Source: Desulforamulus profundi (lineage in GTDB: Bacteria > Bacillota_B > Desulfotomaculia > Desulfotomaculales > Desulfotomaculaceae). From it: a DNA stretch of 56,504 nt. The position numbers and the translations under genes were made by a program. This document shows, in pieces, positions 9,265 to 18,248 of the stretch. Each line of letters opens with the position of its first letter. Within the stretch, counting starts at the first letter, position 1. The stretch covers positions 83,775-140,278 of the forward strand of contig NZ_AWQQ01000055.1 in the NCBI RefSeq assembly GCF_002607855.1. The letters are read 5' to 3'. The notes beneath the pieces are model-generated. The model did not search any database. It was given only the letters and a program-made list of their open reading frames with translations, and was not told the DNA's origin.

Positions 9265-11613
9265 TCACTTCAAACTTACCACCGTAGCCCCGGCGCCGCC
9301 TTCTCCGGCTTCGCCAAGGCGGAAGGATTTGACCCGGGGGTGGGTTTTTAATTCCCGGTGTACCGCGGCGCGCAGGGCGCCGGTGCCTTTGCCGTGGATG
9401 AGAATGACGCTGCTGAGGCCGGCCAGGAAGGCGTCGTCCAGGTATTTTTCGATTTCCAGCAGGGCTTCGTCCCCGGTCATGCCCCTGAGGTCCAAACTGG
9501 TTCCGATGGACTGGGCTTTGTCCATCAGCACCTTGCCCACCTTGGTTTCGCCGGTGGTGACCCGGTTTTCTTTAACCCTGCGCAGTTCCTTCAGGGGCAC
9601 AAACATTTTCATAATGCCCACCTGGACCTGCACGTTGTCGCCGGACACGCCCACCACATAGGCCTTTTGGTTGTATTTGGGCAGAAAGACTTCCTCACCG
9701 GGTTTAACCTGACGTGGGATTTCCCCGGTGTCTGTACGCTCCGGCGCTTTGGCCGCCACTTTGCCGGTAACCTGCTGCAGCTTGCTGCGGGCCTGTTGAA
9801 TGGCCTCTTCCCGGTTCCTGGTACTTTCCTCAGCCAGTTTGGCCCGCAATTCCTTGACCGCTTCTTCCGCCTCCAGCCGGGTCTGGCGGACCAGCCTGCC
9901 GGCTTCCTCTTGGGCCTTGGCTAAAATCTCTTCCTTCTTGGCCCTTAACTCCGCTTCCAGCCTGCGGTATCGTTCCTTAAGCTGTTCGCTTTCCCGCCGC
10001 AGGGCCTCTGCTTCCTCCCGGTCCTTTTCCGCTGCCTGCTGGGTTTTTTCCAGCTTGTTGATCAAATCTGCCACCTGAACCTGTTCGGTGGTGAGGAACT
10101 TCCGGGCACTGCTGACAATCTCCGGACGCAAACCCAGCCGGGTGGAGATTTCAAAGGCGTTACTGCGGCCGGGGCGGCCAATCAGCAGCCGGTAGGTGGG
10201 ACGCAGGGTTTCCACGTCAAATTCCACGCTGGCATTTTCCACCCCGGGCGTGGTATAAGCATAGTTTTTTAATTCACTGTAGTGGGTGGTAGCAACGGTG
10301 CAGGCGCCCCTGCCATGCAGTTCCTCCAGGATGGCCCGGGCCAGCGCCGCCCCCTCGGTGGGATCAGTGCCTGCTCCCAGCTCATCCAGCAGCACCAGGG
10401 AACCTTCGCCGGCACTCTCTAAAATGTTAACGATATTGGTCATGTGAGAGGAGAAGGTGCTGAGGGATTGCTCGATGCTTTGCTCATCCCCGATATCCGC
10501 AAAGACCTTTTGAAAGATTCCCATTTCGGTACCGGATTCGGCCGGGATATGCAGTCCCGCCTGGGTCATCAGGACAAATAAGCCTACGGTTTTCAGGGTT
10601 ACGGTCTTACCACCGGTGTTGGGGCCGGTAATAACCATGGTTCTGAAATTTTTCCCCAGTGAAATGGTGGCAGGCACCGCATCCCCGGGCAATAAGGGAT
10701 GGCGTCCCTTTTTAATATCAATTTTCGCCCCTTCGATTATTTTAGGACTCCAGGCCTTCAGCTTATGGCTGTAGCGGGCTTTGGCCATAATAAAGTCCAG
10801 TTCGCCCAAAGCCTCCAGGGCAACGGAGATTTCCTCGGCCACCGCACTGACGCCGCTGGAGAGTTCTCCGAGAATCCTTTGGATCTCCTGTTTCTCCGCT
10901 GCCACCAGCTGGCGCACCTCATTGTTGGCTTCCACCACCGACATGGGTTCCACAAATAGGGTGGCACCGCTGGCGGACTGGTCATGGACAATGCCGGGGA
11001 TTTGGTTGCGGTACTCCTGCTTGACCGGCACCACATAGCGGTCGTTGCGGATGGTAATGATGGGGTCCTGCAGGTACTTCTGGTTTTCGGCGGAACGAAT
11101 GATGCTTTCCATGCGTTCCCGGATGCGGTTTTGGGATCGCAGGATGCCCCGCCGGATTTGCAACAGCTGCGGGGAGGCATCGTCTGCGATTTCTCCTCCC
11201 GGCAGAATGGCCTGCAGGATATTTTTCTCCAACTGCGCCTGGTTGGTCAGTGATTCTGCAATCTCCGAGAGCAGCGGGTAGCGGTCGGACTTTTCACTAA
11301 AAAACTTTTTGATCCGGCGGGATGCTGCCAGGGTTTCCCCTACGGCAAACAACTCTTCCGCCGAAAGCACAGCAAAACGGGCAGCCCTTTTCAAGGCTCC
11401 CCGGACGTCATGCCAGCCGGACAATTCTGCCATGGGGTCTAACCGTAACAGTTCCCGGCCCTCGGTGGTTTCCGCCTGCCAGCGGTGAATGAGAACCGGG
11501 TCTGTGCCGGGCACCAGTTCTTGAATTTTTTGCCTGGCCAGATCCGATTGGGCATGGGCCGCCAGACGTTCCAACACTTTATGAAATTCCAAGCGTCTTA
11601 TGGTTCGTTCCAT
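9265..11613 (-). CDS. mutS2: Endonuclease MutS2
   Basis: MutS-family ATPase that acts on branched DNA (suppressing recombination) and, in Bacillus, on collided ribosomes. Residues 1-300 form the core/lever region. Walker A is GPNTGGKTVT (about 333) and Walker B LVLLDELGAGTDPTEG (about 410). A coiled coil rich in Glu/Lys/Arg follows (about 515-610). The C-terminal Smr nuclease domain (about 700-782) contains LDLRGM and HGKGTGAL. The N-terminal mismatch-recognition domain of MutS is absent, as expected. The frame is intact at 782 aa. It lies 12 bases after the U32 peptidase gene and is probably cotranscribed. Confidence 0.96.
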   Translation of the reverse strand: MERTIRRLEFHKVLERLAAHAQSDLARQKIQELVPGTDPVLIHRWQAETTEGRELLRLDPMAELSGWHDVRGALKRAARFAVLSAEELFAVGETLAASRRIKKFFSEKSDRYPLLSEIAESLTNQAQLEKNILQAILPGGEIADDASPQLLQIRRGILRSQNRIRERMESIIRSAENQKYLQDPIITIRNDRYVVPVKQEYRNQIPGIVHDQSASGATLFVEPMSVVEANNEVRQLVAAEKQEIQRILGELSSGVSAVAEEISVALEALGELDFIMAKARYSHKLKAWSPKIIEGAKIDIKKGRHPLLPGDAVPATISLGKNFRTMVITGPNTGGKTVTLKTVGLFVLMTQAGLHIPAESGTEMGIFQKVFADIGDEQSIEQSLSTFSSHMTNIVNILESAGEGSLVLLDELGAGTDPTEGAALARAILEELHGRGACTVATTHYSELKNYAYTTPGVENASVEFDVETLRPTYRLLIGRPGRSNAFEISTRLGLRPEIVSSARKFLTTEQVQVADLINKLEKTQQAAEKDREEAEALRRESEQLKERYRRLEAELRAKKEEILAKAQEEAGRLVRQTRLEAEEAVKELRAKLAEESTRNREEAIQQARSKLQQVTGKVAAKAPERTDTGEIPRQVKPGEEVFLPKYNQKAYVVGVSGDNVQVQVGIMKMFVPLKELRRVKENRVTTGETKVGKVLMDKAQSIGTSLDLRGMTGDEALLEIEKYLDDAFLAGLSSVILIHGKGTGALRAAVHRELKTHPRVKSFRLGEAGEGGAGATVVSLK

Positions 11614-11625
11614 GAATAAAACTCC

Positions 11626-14171
11626 TTATACAACTCCCCTGAAATAATGCCCCTTGGTAATGCCGGCGGCACTTAACTGTTCCAGATCTTCTTTGGTTTC
11701 CCGGTCTTTTCGTTCATCACGAATGCCGTGTTTATATCTGGTAATGGCTTTACGATAATGGTTTACCGTTCTTGCCACATACTCGTGGTTTTCCTTTTTG
11801 GCCTCAATGCGCAGCACCGAGACACCCGCTGCCAGCAGGGCAGGCAAATCTTCAATGACGCACAGGTCCTTGGCGTTAAACAGGTGCATACGGCAGTACT
11901 GGTCCACCTCAATGGGGAAAATCAGCCCCAGCCTGTCCTTGAGCCCGCACCTTGTGCTGCTGCAGGGGCCAGTGCATCTTTTTCCGGTAGAGAAATCCCC
12001 CAGCAAGCTGCCCACCGGGCAATATTTGGTGTTCATCAGGGGAAGGGCCCCCTGTACCAGCGCCTCCAGAGGCAGGGGTGTGGTTTCGGCTATTTTTTGA
12101 ATTTGTTTCATCGTTAATTCCGGGGAAATGACCGCTCTGGCGACCCCCTGTTCCTTTAAATAATGAAGGGTGGCAGAATTAAAGGCGTTGAGGGTAAAAT
12201 CTCCGACAACCGGTTTGCCGGTGTACTCTCTGATGATCTTTAACAGACCGAGATTCCCCACCAGAATTCCGTTCAGGGGTAGGTCAAAGACCCGCTTCAG
12301 CAGGCCGGTAAAAGTCTTGAGCTCACTGTCGTGCAGAATCCTGGGGGAATTCAGCACCAGGGACACACCGTTTTTATGGCAAAACTCCAGACCGGCGTGC
12401 AGGTCTTTTTCGGTAACAATCCCCTTGGAGCGGTAGCTTTCTCCGCCGAAATAAACGATATCCGCGCCGTAGCTGACTGCAGCCTGTAATGAAGTGAGGT
12501 CGGACACATTGACGGCCAGCAGCGGTTCCGGTGTCTGCACCGGTTCCTGCTGATGAATTCCCCGGAAAGCTTCCTGCAATCGTTGTCGGAACAGGTGTTC
12601 CGCCACACCGGGCCGCCTGCCGGACCTGGCCCTCTTGTGTTCCAGGTCAGCCAGCACCCTGCGCCGCAGCTCATTGATTTCCCGCACCGGCAGGATCACC
12701 CGGCCCGCCAGGTCGGTCTCCAGGCCGGTTAGGGCAAAGGGCGTATTGCCCAGCCTGTCCAGTTGTTCCCTTAAGAATTCTGCGGTTAAAGGGCGCTTCA
12801 GGGCTTCCTGGCATACTTCCTCACTGGTTCCCTCTGCAACAAAACCCCGGTCGTCCACCACCCGCAGGTACATGGGTTCGCCCACGCCGGCCCTGACCCA
12901 AAACTGCAGGGGTATTTTTCTGGTTTCCCGAGCGGAGGTAAAGGTTTCCCTGGCTCCCTCCATCAATGCCGCATCGTGGGTTTTAAAGACCCGGTCGCCG
13001 TGTCTGATCTTGCCGGGGATGGCCAGGCCCACCAGTGTCCCCGCCGGGGCGGACTCCACCGGTTTGCCGTTAACCAGGATGCTGTTGACCTCCACCCCGC
13101 TGCGGCCGCCTTCGCTGACCCAAACCTCAATGCCGTCTCCGATGCGCAGGGGTTCTTCCAATATGATTTCAATGGTTTTGTTTCTCGGGTTATAGCCTTT
13201 TACCCTGCCCAGCCGCACTCCCCGGTTGTTGGGACGCTTAAAGCTCATCAATTCCCTGCCGGGGTTGCCGAAAAAGTAACCGGGGCTGAAATCTCGGTTA
13301 AAGATCTGGGCCAAATCCCTGGCTTCTTTCTCCTCCACCCTGTACGTGTTCTTATCTTCCAGTGCCCGGTCGATCAGATTGCGGTAGGTGCGAATCACCG
13401 TTGCCACATATTCGGGACGTTTCATACGCCCCTCGATCTTAAAGGAGTTGATGCCTGCGGCAATCAGCTCGGGAATATGGGCACTGGTGTTAATGTCCCT
13501 GGGACTGAGCAGGTATTCACCCACCTGGCCGGGGTCGGCCAGGGTCCTGCCCCTTTCATCCACCAGCTGGTACTGCAGCCGGCAGGGCTGGGCGCATCTG
13601 CCCCGGTTGCCGCTGCGCCCGCCGATCAGGCTGGACATCAGGCACTGGCCGGAGTAACACACGCACAGGGCACCATGAATAAATACTTCCAGATCCGCTC
13701 CTGTTTCCTTTTTAATGGCGGTGATTTCCTCCAGGCTCATTTCCCTGGCCAGAACAATGCGCTCAAAGCCGGCCTGCTGCATCAGCCGGACACCCGGTGT
13801 GTTATGAACCGTCATCTGGGTGCTGGCATGGATGGAGAGTTCCGGGATCACTTCCCTGGCCAGCCGGGCCAAACCTAAATCTTGCAGGATCACCGCGTCC
13901 ACACCGGCGTTGTGCAGGAAGTGGAGGAAGCCCAGGCTTCCTCCAACTCGTGATCCGCCAGCAGGATATTGACCGTGACGTAAATCTTAACCCCACGAAC
14001 ATGGGCGTATTCCACCGCCCGGGCCAGTTCTTCGTTATCAAAGTTGTTGGCAGATTGCCTGGCATTAAACATCTTACCGCCCAGGTAGACGGCATCCGCC
14101 CCGTTTTGTACGGCCGCCACCAGGGCTTCCCGGCTACCCGCCGGGGCCAGCAGTTCGGGTCGTTGGGTCAT
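11626..14171 (-). CDS. U32-family peptidase, one frameshift
   Basis: Large two-part U32 peptidase-like protein, a TIM-barrel [4Fe-4S] family whose other members (RlhA, UbiU/V, TrhP) act in RNA or quinone hydroxylation rather than proteolysis. The N-terminal part begins MTQRPELLAPAGSREALVAA; the SFKIEGRMKRPEYVA motif and the paired Cys (GALCVCYSGQCLMSS, GRCAQPC) are present. A second U32-like half (YGADIVYFGGESY, CPVGSLLGDF) fills the C-terminus. The first 85 codons and the rest are in different frames; one base is missing near 13931-13937 and translation then continues as ALGFLHFLHNAGVDAVILQ. About 848 residues when joined. AGGAGGAG precedes the ATG at 14171. Confidence 0.9.
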
Positions 14172-14220
14172 GGGGTCTCCTCCTATTTTGGTCGTCAGTC
14201 GTCAGGCAGCGGTCGTCAGT

Positions 14221-14250
14221 TTTTAAAAATAACCTACCGGTGCCCGGTAA
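14221..14250 (-). terminator. Probable terminator after the NIF3-like gene
   Basis: On the minus strand TTACCGG and CCGGTAG close a short stem (14235-14249), followed by a T-rich run (14222-14229). Three copies of GTCGTCAG lie just beyond at about 14193-14219. Confidence 0.5.
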
Positions 14251-14255
14251 CTAAA

Positions 14256-15206
14256 TTATCTTTCTACCCTGATCAAACCGGAACATGGTACAATTTCTAC
14301 GCCGTTTTTAGCAATTTCATCCAGGATGAGGTTCATGCCCAGGGAATCGCTGGCCATGTGCCCGGCGATAATCACGTTGACGTGGTTTTTCTCCGCTTCT
14401 TTGCGGTGTTTCTCGCTGACGTGCATCACCACCAGGGTGCCCACACCGGCAGTGGCCAGTTTGGCGTAGGCGTCTTCGGAGCCGCTGGTGCCACCGGTCA
14501 TATCCACAAAGATCTTGCCCGCCCGGCGCTCCTTGGCCCCCACGACAATGGTGGGACCGGCGCCGGTTTTTACCGCCTCGGCATATTCCGGTATTTCCTT
14601 CAGGACCCTGACAATGTCCCCCAGGGTCTCGCAGTTGTTATCATCAATCTTCTTTTGCACAAATTCGGTCACCAGGTTATCCGCCGGGGTATGACAGCAA
14701 AGGATGGGAATGTCCAGCAGCCTCGCCGCGTCCACCGCCCTGTTGTGGTTTAAGGGCATTAACCCCCGGCGGACTTCGGCGATGCGCCCGGCCATGATTC
14801 CCTCGGCCACGTTGATGGGAACACCCAACTGGGCCAGCAGGTCTTCCTGCAGGTGCATGACATCATACAGTCCGGCGGTTGCCTTTCCTTCCGGGTGGTG
14901 GGCCATGATTAAGTCCACCTGCCGGCCCTTTTCACCCAGCCGGTCCGCCAGGACGACCTCGCCCACTTCCATATCAACACCGGCCAGGATTCGTTTTACC
15001 TCCCGGTCCGGGTCGCCGTAAAGAACCCTGGTGTCGGTGTAGGGATTAAACAAGCGGTCCTGGTCCACTTCTTTCTTTTCCTCTTCTTTGAGCTCCTCGA
15101 TTTTCTTTCTTTCTTTTTCCAGCTGTTTTTGAACTGCCTGCACACCTCTGGGATCGTGTTCAATGCCCATTTTAATGATCAAATCGTAGATTTCCTTTAA
15201 CTTCAT
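14256..15206 (-). CDS. NIF3-like metal-dependent protein
   Basis: NIF3/DUF34 superfamily. Members bind two metal ions and may act as cyclohydrolase-like or chaperone proteins; the real reaction is not settled. The N-terminal 60 residues are a Lys/Glu-rich helix not found in the basic family. The metal-site motifs are IMAHHPEGKA (first site) and IIAGHMASDSLGM near the C-terminus. I choose ATG 15206 because GAGGGG lies about 10 bases upstream; an upstream in-frame TTG (15242) has no ribosome site. It follows mpg closely and ends in its own probable terminator, so polX-mpg-nif3 looks like one operon. Confidence 0.82.
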   Translation of the reverse strand: MKLKEIYDLIIKMGIEHDPRGVQAVQKQLEKERKKIEELKEEEKKEVDQDRLFNPYTDTRVLYGDPDREVKRILAGVDMEVGEVVLADRLGEKGRQVDLIMAHHPEGKATAGLYDVMHLQEDLLAQLGVPINVAEGIMAGRIAEVRRGLMPLNHNRAVDAARLLDIPILCCHTPADNLVTEFVQKKIDDNNCETLGDIVRVLKEIPEYAEAVKTGAGPTIVVGAKERRAGKIFVDMTGGTSGSEDAYAKLATAGVGTLVVMHVSEKHRKEAEKNHVNVIIAGHMASDSLGMNLILDEIAKNGVEIVPCSGLIRVER

Positions 15207-15245
15207 CTTGATCGGTCCCCTCTCTATCATTTTATCTACCAACAG

Positions 15246-15821
15246 TTACTTCTTGGAGATAAATTTATTGCCCTTACTATAAAACCGCAATGGTAAGTCT
15301 GCCCCTTCTTTGATGCCGATACGGGTGGTCACATAGATCTCCGGCGGCGGTTCCGGGGCAGGGGCAATAAACAGCGGCCCACGGGTCAAGTCCGCCTTGT
15401 TGTGCTCTTTCGTGATGCCAAAGGCCTGTACCAACCGGGCCGGGCCGGCACATAATTCATTCAGACGCTCCCGGCCCCGGCGTTTTCTCATTAAGTCAAG
15501 CCCTTTCAGGGGTTCCACCGCCCGGATCAACACCGCCTCACCCACACCTTCGGCAGCGGTTACGGCATTAAAACAGTAGTGCATGCCGTAGGTGAAATAA
15601 ACATAGGCCCGGCCCGGCGGGCCGAACATGACGCTGTTGCGGGGTGTCATACCCCTGGCCGCATGGCAGGCGGGGTCTCCCTGCAGGTAGGCCTCGGTTT
15701 CCACAATTTTTCCTATGGTGGTCCCTTCAGCCGTGACATGGACCAGTAATGTACCCAGTAATTCCCTGGCCACCAGGGTGGTATCCCGGGCATAAAACTC
15801 CACAGGAAGCGGCAGTAACAT
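15246..15821 (-). CDS. mpg: DNA-3-methyladenine glycosylase (AAG/MPG type)
   Basis: Monofunctional glycosylase that removes alkylated purines (3-methyladenine, hypoxanthine) as the first step of base-excision repair. The catalytic Glu is in KIVETEAYL, followed by DPACHAARG; the substrate-pocket motif [13 protein letters not shown] and ELCAGPARL are present. The length of 191 aa is normal. Its ATG overlaps the polX stop as TAATG, which shows translational coupling with the repair polymerase upstream. Confidence 0.95.
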   Translation of the reverse strand: MLLPLPVEFYARDTTLVARELLGTLLVHVTAEGTTIGKIVETEAYLQGDPACHAARGMTPRNSVMFGPPGRAYVYFTYGMHYCFNAVTAAEGVGEAVLIRAVEPLKGLDLMRKRRGRERLNELCAGPARLVQAFGITKEHNKADLTRGPLFIAPAPEPPPEIYVTTRIGIKEGADLPLRFYSKGNKFISKK

Positions 15822-17530
15822 TATCGCAGCACCTCGAGCAATGATTCAATATCGAAAGTATTGACCACATCCCGGGGTTCCAACCAGGCCCTGCGGGCCA
15901 CCGCCACCCCGTAGGGCATTTCATCCAGTCTCCTGGCGTCGTGGGCATCTGTATTGATGCTTATCTTTACACCCGCATCTCGGGCCATCCGAGCATAGAC
16001 TTCATTGATATCCAACCGGTCCGGTGACGCGTTAATTTCCAGGATGGTGCCCGTCTTTGCCGCTGTTTCAATGAGCGCTTCCACATCCAGATCATAGGAC
16101 TCTCTTCTTCCCAAAATGCGGCCGGTCATATGGGCAATGATGTCTACGTGTTCATTTTCCATGGCCCTGGTAATACGTGCCGTCATTTCTTTTCTGCCCT
16201 GTTTGAAGCCGCTGTGCACCGAAGCAATGACCACATCCATCTGCTCTAAAATTTCATCCGGGTAATCCAAATCGCCGTTTGGCAGAATATCCATTTCCAC
16301 CCCGGTGAGCAGTGTAAAATCCTTCAGTTTTTTATTCATTTCCCGGATGATCCGGTGCTGCTGCTGCAGCCGGTCCGGTTCCAGGCCGTTGGCGATCTTC
16401 AGGGAGCGGGAATGATCGGTGATGGCCGCATAGGCATACCCCTTTTCCAGGCAGCGTTTCACCACATCCTCCAATTCCATCACCGAGTCGCTCCAGGTGG
16501 TATGGATATGCAAATCCCCCTGAATGTCCTCCAACTGGATGATGGACGGTAGACTATTGGACAGGGCTGCCTCTACCTCACCGCGGTCTTCCCTCAGCTC
16601 CGGTGGAATATACTCCATCTGCAGAGCTTTATAAATGTCCTCCTCCTGTTGAATGGGCAGGCTTTCCCCTGCCGGGTCGAACAGGCCATGGTGATTCAGT
16701 TTAAAGCCCCGGTTTTGGGCTATCTCCTGCAGTTTGGTATAATGGGCTTTGGACCCTGTGCCACGGTGCAGGGTGGGTATGTATTCCTCCGGGGAGACCA
16801 CCTGTAGGTCCACGGACAGCCCCCACCAGGTATAGACCCGGATACGGTTGCTCTGCTGCTCGATGACTTCTTTCACCCTGGGATGGCTGGCCAGAGCGGT
16901 TAGCAGTGGTTCAGTGTCCGCAGCGGCGGCCACCAGATCCAGGTCACCGACGGTTTCTCTCCAACGCCGGGTACTGCCTGCCACGGACATTTCCTGCACA
17001 CCGGGCAGCAGTTTGATAAACTTTATGATGTCTTCCGCCAGTTCCAGCGCTACCGACAGGCGGGTCCTGCCCTGGCGGTTGCGCACCATTTCGATGCCGT
17101 TCAGGATATCCCATTCCAGTTTGGAACTAAAACCCTTCAGGGCACGCACCCGGCGTTCTTTCACAGCCTGCTCCAGTTGGTCCAAATTGCTGATGCCCAG
17201 TTCCTCAAACAAGACCCTGGCCCGGTTCGGACCTATGCCGGGCAGTTGTTTAATGGCCAGAACTCCTGGCGGTATTTCTTTAAGAAGTTCCTGGTGCTTT
17301 GCCATTTGCCCTGTCTCCAGGATTTCCTTTATTTTTCCTTCAATGGCTTTGCCCACGCCCGGAATCTTGGACAGCAGGCGCCGACGGTACAATTCATCCA
17401 CCGGTTGCTCCAGATTTGCCAGCACTTGGGCCGCCCGGCGGTAAGCCCTCACCTTAAAAAAATCCTCGCCCTTTATCTCCAGCAGATCGGCCAGTTCGGT
17501 GAAAATCCAGGCAATTTCAATATTTTGCAT
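15821..17530 (-). CDS. polX: DNA polymerase/3'-5' exonuclease PolX
   Basis: Family X polymerase used in gap filling during base-excision repair. Helix-hairpin-helix segments lie at about 45-130 ([32 protein letters not shown]). The nucleotidyltransferase palm follows with [15 protein letters not shown], whose two Asp bind metal. The C-terminal PHP nuclease domain (about 335-569) has [26 protein letters not shown] and NTDAHD. Length (569 aa) is typical. It is first in the polX-mpg-nif3 group, which places gap filling beside a glycosylase. The frame is intact. Confidence 0.96.
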   Translation of the reverse strand: MQNIEIAWIFTELADLLEIKGEDFFKVRAYRRAAQVLANLEQPVDELYRRRLLSKIPGVGKAIEGKIKEILETGQMAKHQELLKEIPPGVLAIKQLPGIGPNRARVLFEELGISNLDQLEQAVKERRVRALKGFSSKLEWDILNGIEMVRNRQGRTRLSVALELAEDIIKFIKLLPGVQEMSVAGSTRRWRETVGDLDLVAAAADTEPLLTALASHPRVKEVIEQQSNRIRVYTWWGLSVDLQVVSPEEYIPTLHRGTGSKAHYTKLQEIAQNRGFKLNHHGLFDPAGESLPIQQEEDIYKALQMEYIPPELREDRGEVEAALSNSLPSIIQLEDIQGDLHIHTTWSDSVMELEDVVKRCLEKGYAYAAITDHSRSLKIANGLEPDRLQQQHRIIREMNKKLKDFTLLTGVEMDILPNGDLDYPDEILEQMDVVIASVHSGFKQGRKEMTARITRAMENEHVDIIAHMTGRILGRRESYDLDVEALIETAAKTGTILEINASPDRLDINEVYARMARDAGVKISINTDAHDARRLDEMPYGVAVARRAWLEPRDVVNTFDIESLLEVLR

Positions 17531-17615
17531 TCACACCGCTCCGTTTCTGTCGTACTACTATATTTTACTGAACCTGAAAAACTTATAAAGGTTACTAAGA
17601 AAAACCTGGCTTACT

Positions 17616-17672
17616 TGCCTGCCTGCCTGCCTGTGCCCTGTGGGTATGCCCTGTGGGTACGCCCTGTGGGTA
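17616..17672. repeat. Short tandem repeats: TGCC x4, then a 13-bp unit x3
   Basis: Bases 17616-17631 are four TGCC units. Bases 17634-17672 are three copies of a 13-mer, YGCCCTGTGGGTA, with one variable first base. They lie in the gap between polX and zapA and encode nothing recognisable. Confidence 0.85.
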
Positions 17673-17717
17673 CGCCGGCGAAAGCGGAAGCCTTCCGTTT
17701 TTCTTATGCTTCCTAAG

Positions 17718-17752
17718 TTAACAAAAATAAAACTCATGAATGTTCATGAGTT
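17718..17752 (-). terminator. Intrinsic terminator of zapA
   Basis: AACTCATGAA (17731-17740) and TTCATGAGTT (17743-17752) form a perfect 10-bp stem with a 2-base loop and T-rich minus-strand tail. The stem overlaps the zapA stop codon. Confidence 0.8.
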
Positions 17753-18015
17753 GCTGGAGTTTTCTTTTTCCGGATCCATCATTTGCAACAGGTTATTGTA
17801 CTGCTCCTGCAGTTTCAACAGTTCATCCACCAGGTTGACAGCCGTCAGGACCGCCACTTTGTTGGTGGATAATTTTCTGTTCCGCTGGCTTATCTCAGCC
17901 ATTTTTTATTGACAATCTGCGCTACCGTCACCATATATTCCGGGGGTTCATTGCCTTTTAAGGTGTAGTACTCACCAAATATTTCGACCTCCACCCTGTT
18001 TGCCTGATCGGACAT
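17744..18015 (-). CDS. zapA: Cell division protein ZapA, one frameshift
   Basis: Small cytoplasmic protein that bundles FtsZ filaments at the division ring. It starts MSDQANRVEVEIFGEYYTLKG, the usual ZapA beginning, then PPEYMVTVAQIVNKK. At the run of six T (17902-17907, A6 on the coding strand) one base is missing; in the next frame it continues MAEISQRNRKLSTNKVAVLT and a coiled coil LVDELLKLQEQYNNLLQMM. The joined product is about 90 aa, the family length. Gene order pheS-pheT-zapA is common in Firmicutes. Without the correction the product would stop after 41 residues. Confidence 0.88.
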
Positions 18016-18211
18016 AAACGTACCCCCTCAAACCTTTGCTGTATGTCTATTCGCTGTCAACCTGCAAATTCCTTCATGTTTTAACAATTTACTGTACAAA
18101 ATGAAAATCGATAGGATTATTGTTGGCAACGATCCGGGCAAACTAACAAAATGAGCTTTTGTAGCGGTCATTGCCGGCGTGATGTTAATTGTACGCCAAT
18201 AAGCAAACAGG

Positions 18212-18240
18212 AAACCCGGAGACAGATTGTTTCCGGGTTT
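18212..18240 (-). terminator. Stem-loop after pheT
   Basis: AAACCCGGA (18212-18220) pairs with TCCGGGTTT (18232-18240), 9 bases after the pheT stop. The minus-strand tail (TTTCCTGTTT) is only moderately U-rich. Confidence 0.6.
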
Positions 18241-18248
18241 TAATTTGC

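Noticed and set aside
9265..14171. Many long open frames on the plus strand opposite mutS2 and the U32 peptidase gene
   Set aside because: They are mirror frames of GC-rich minus-strand genes, lack ribosome sites and resemble no family.
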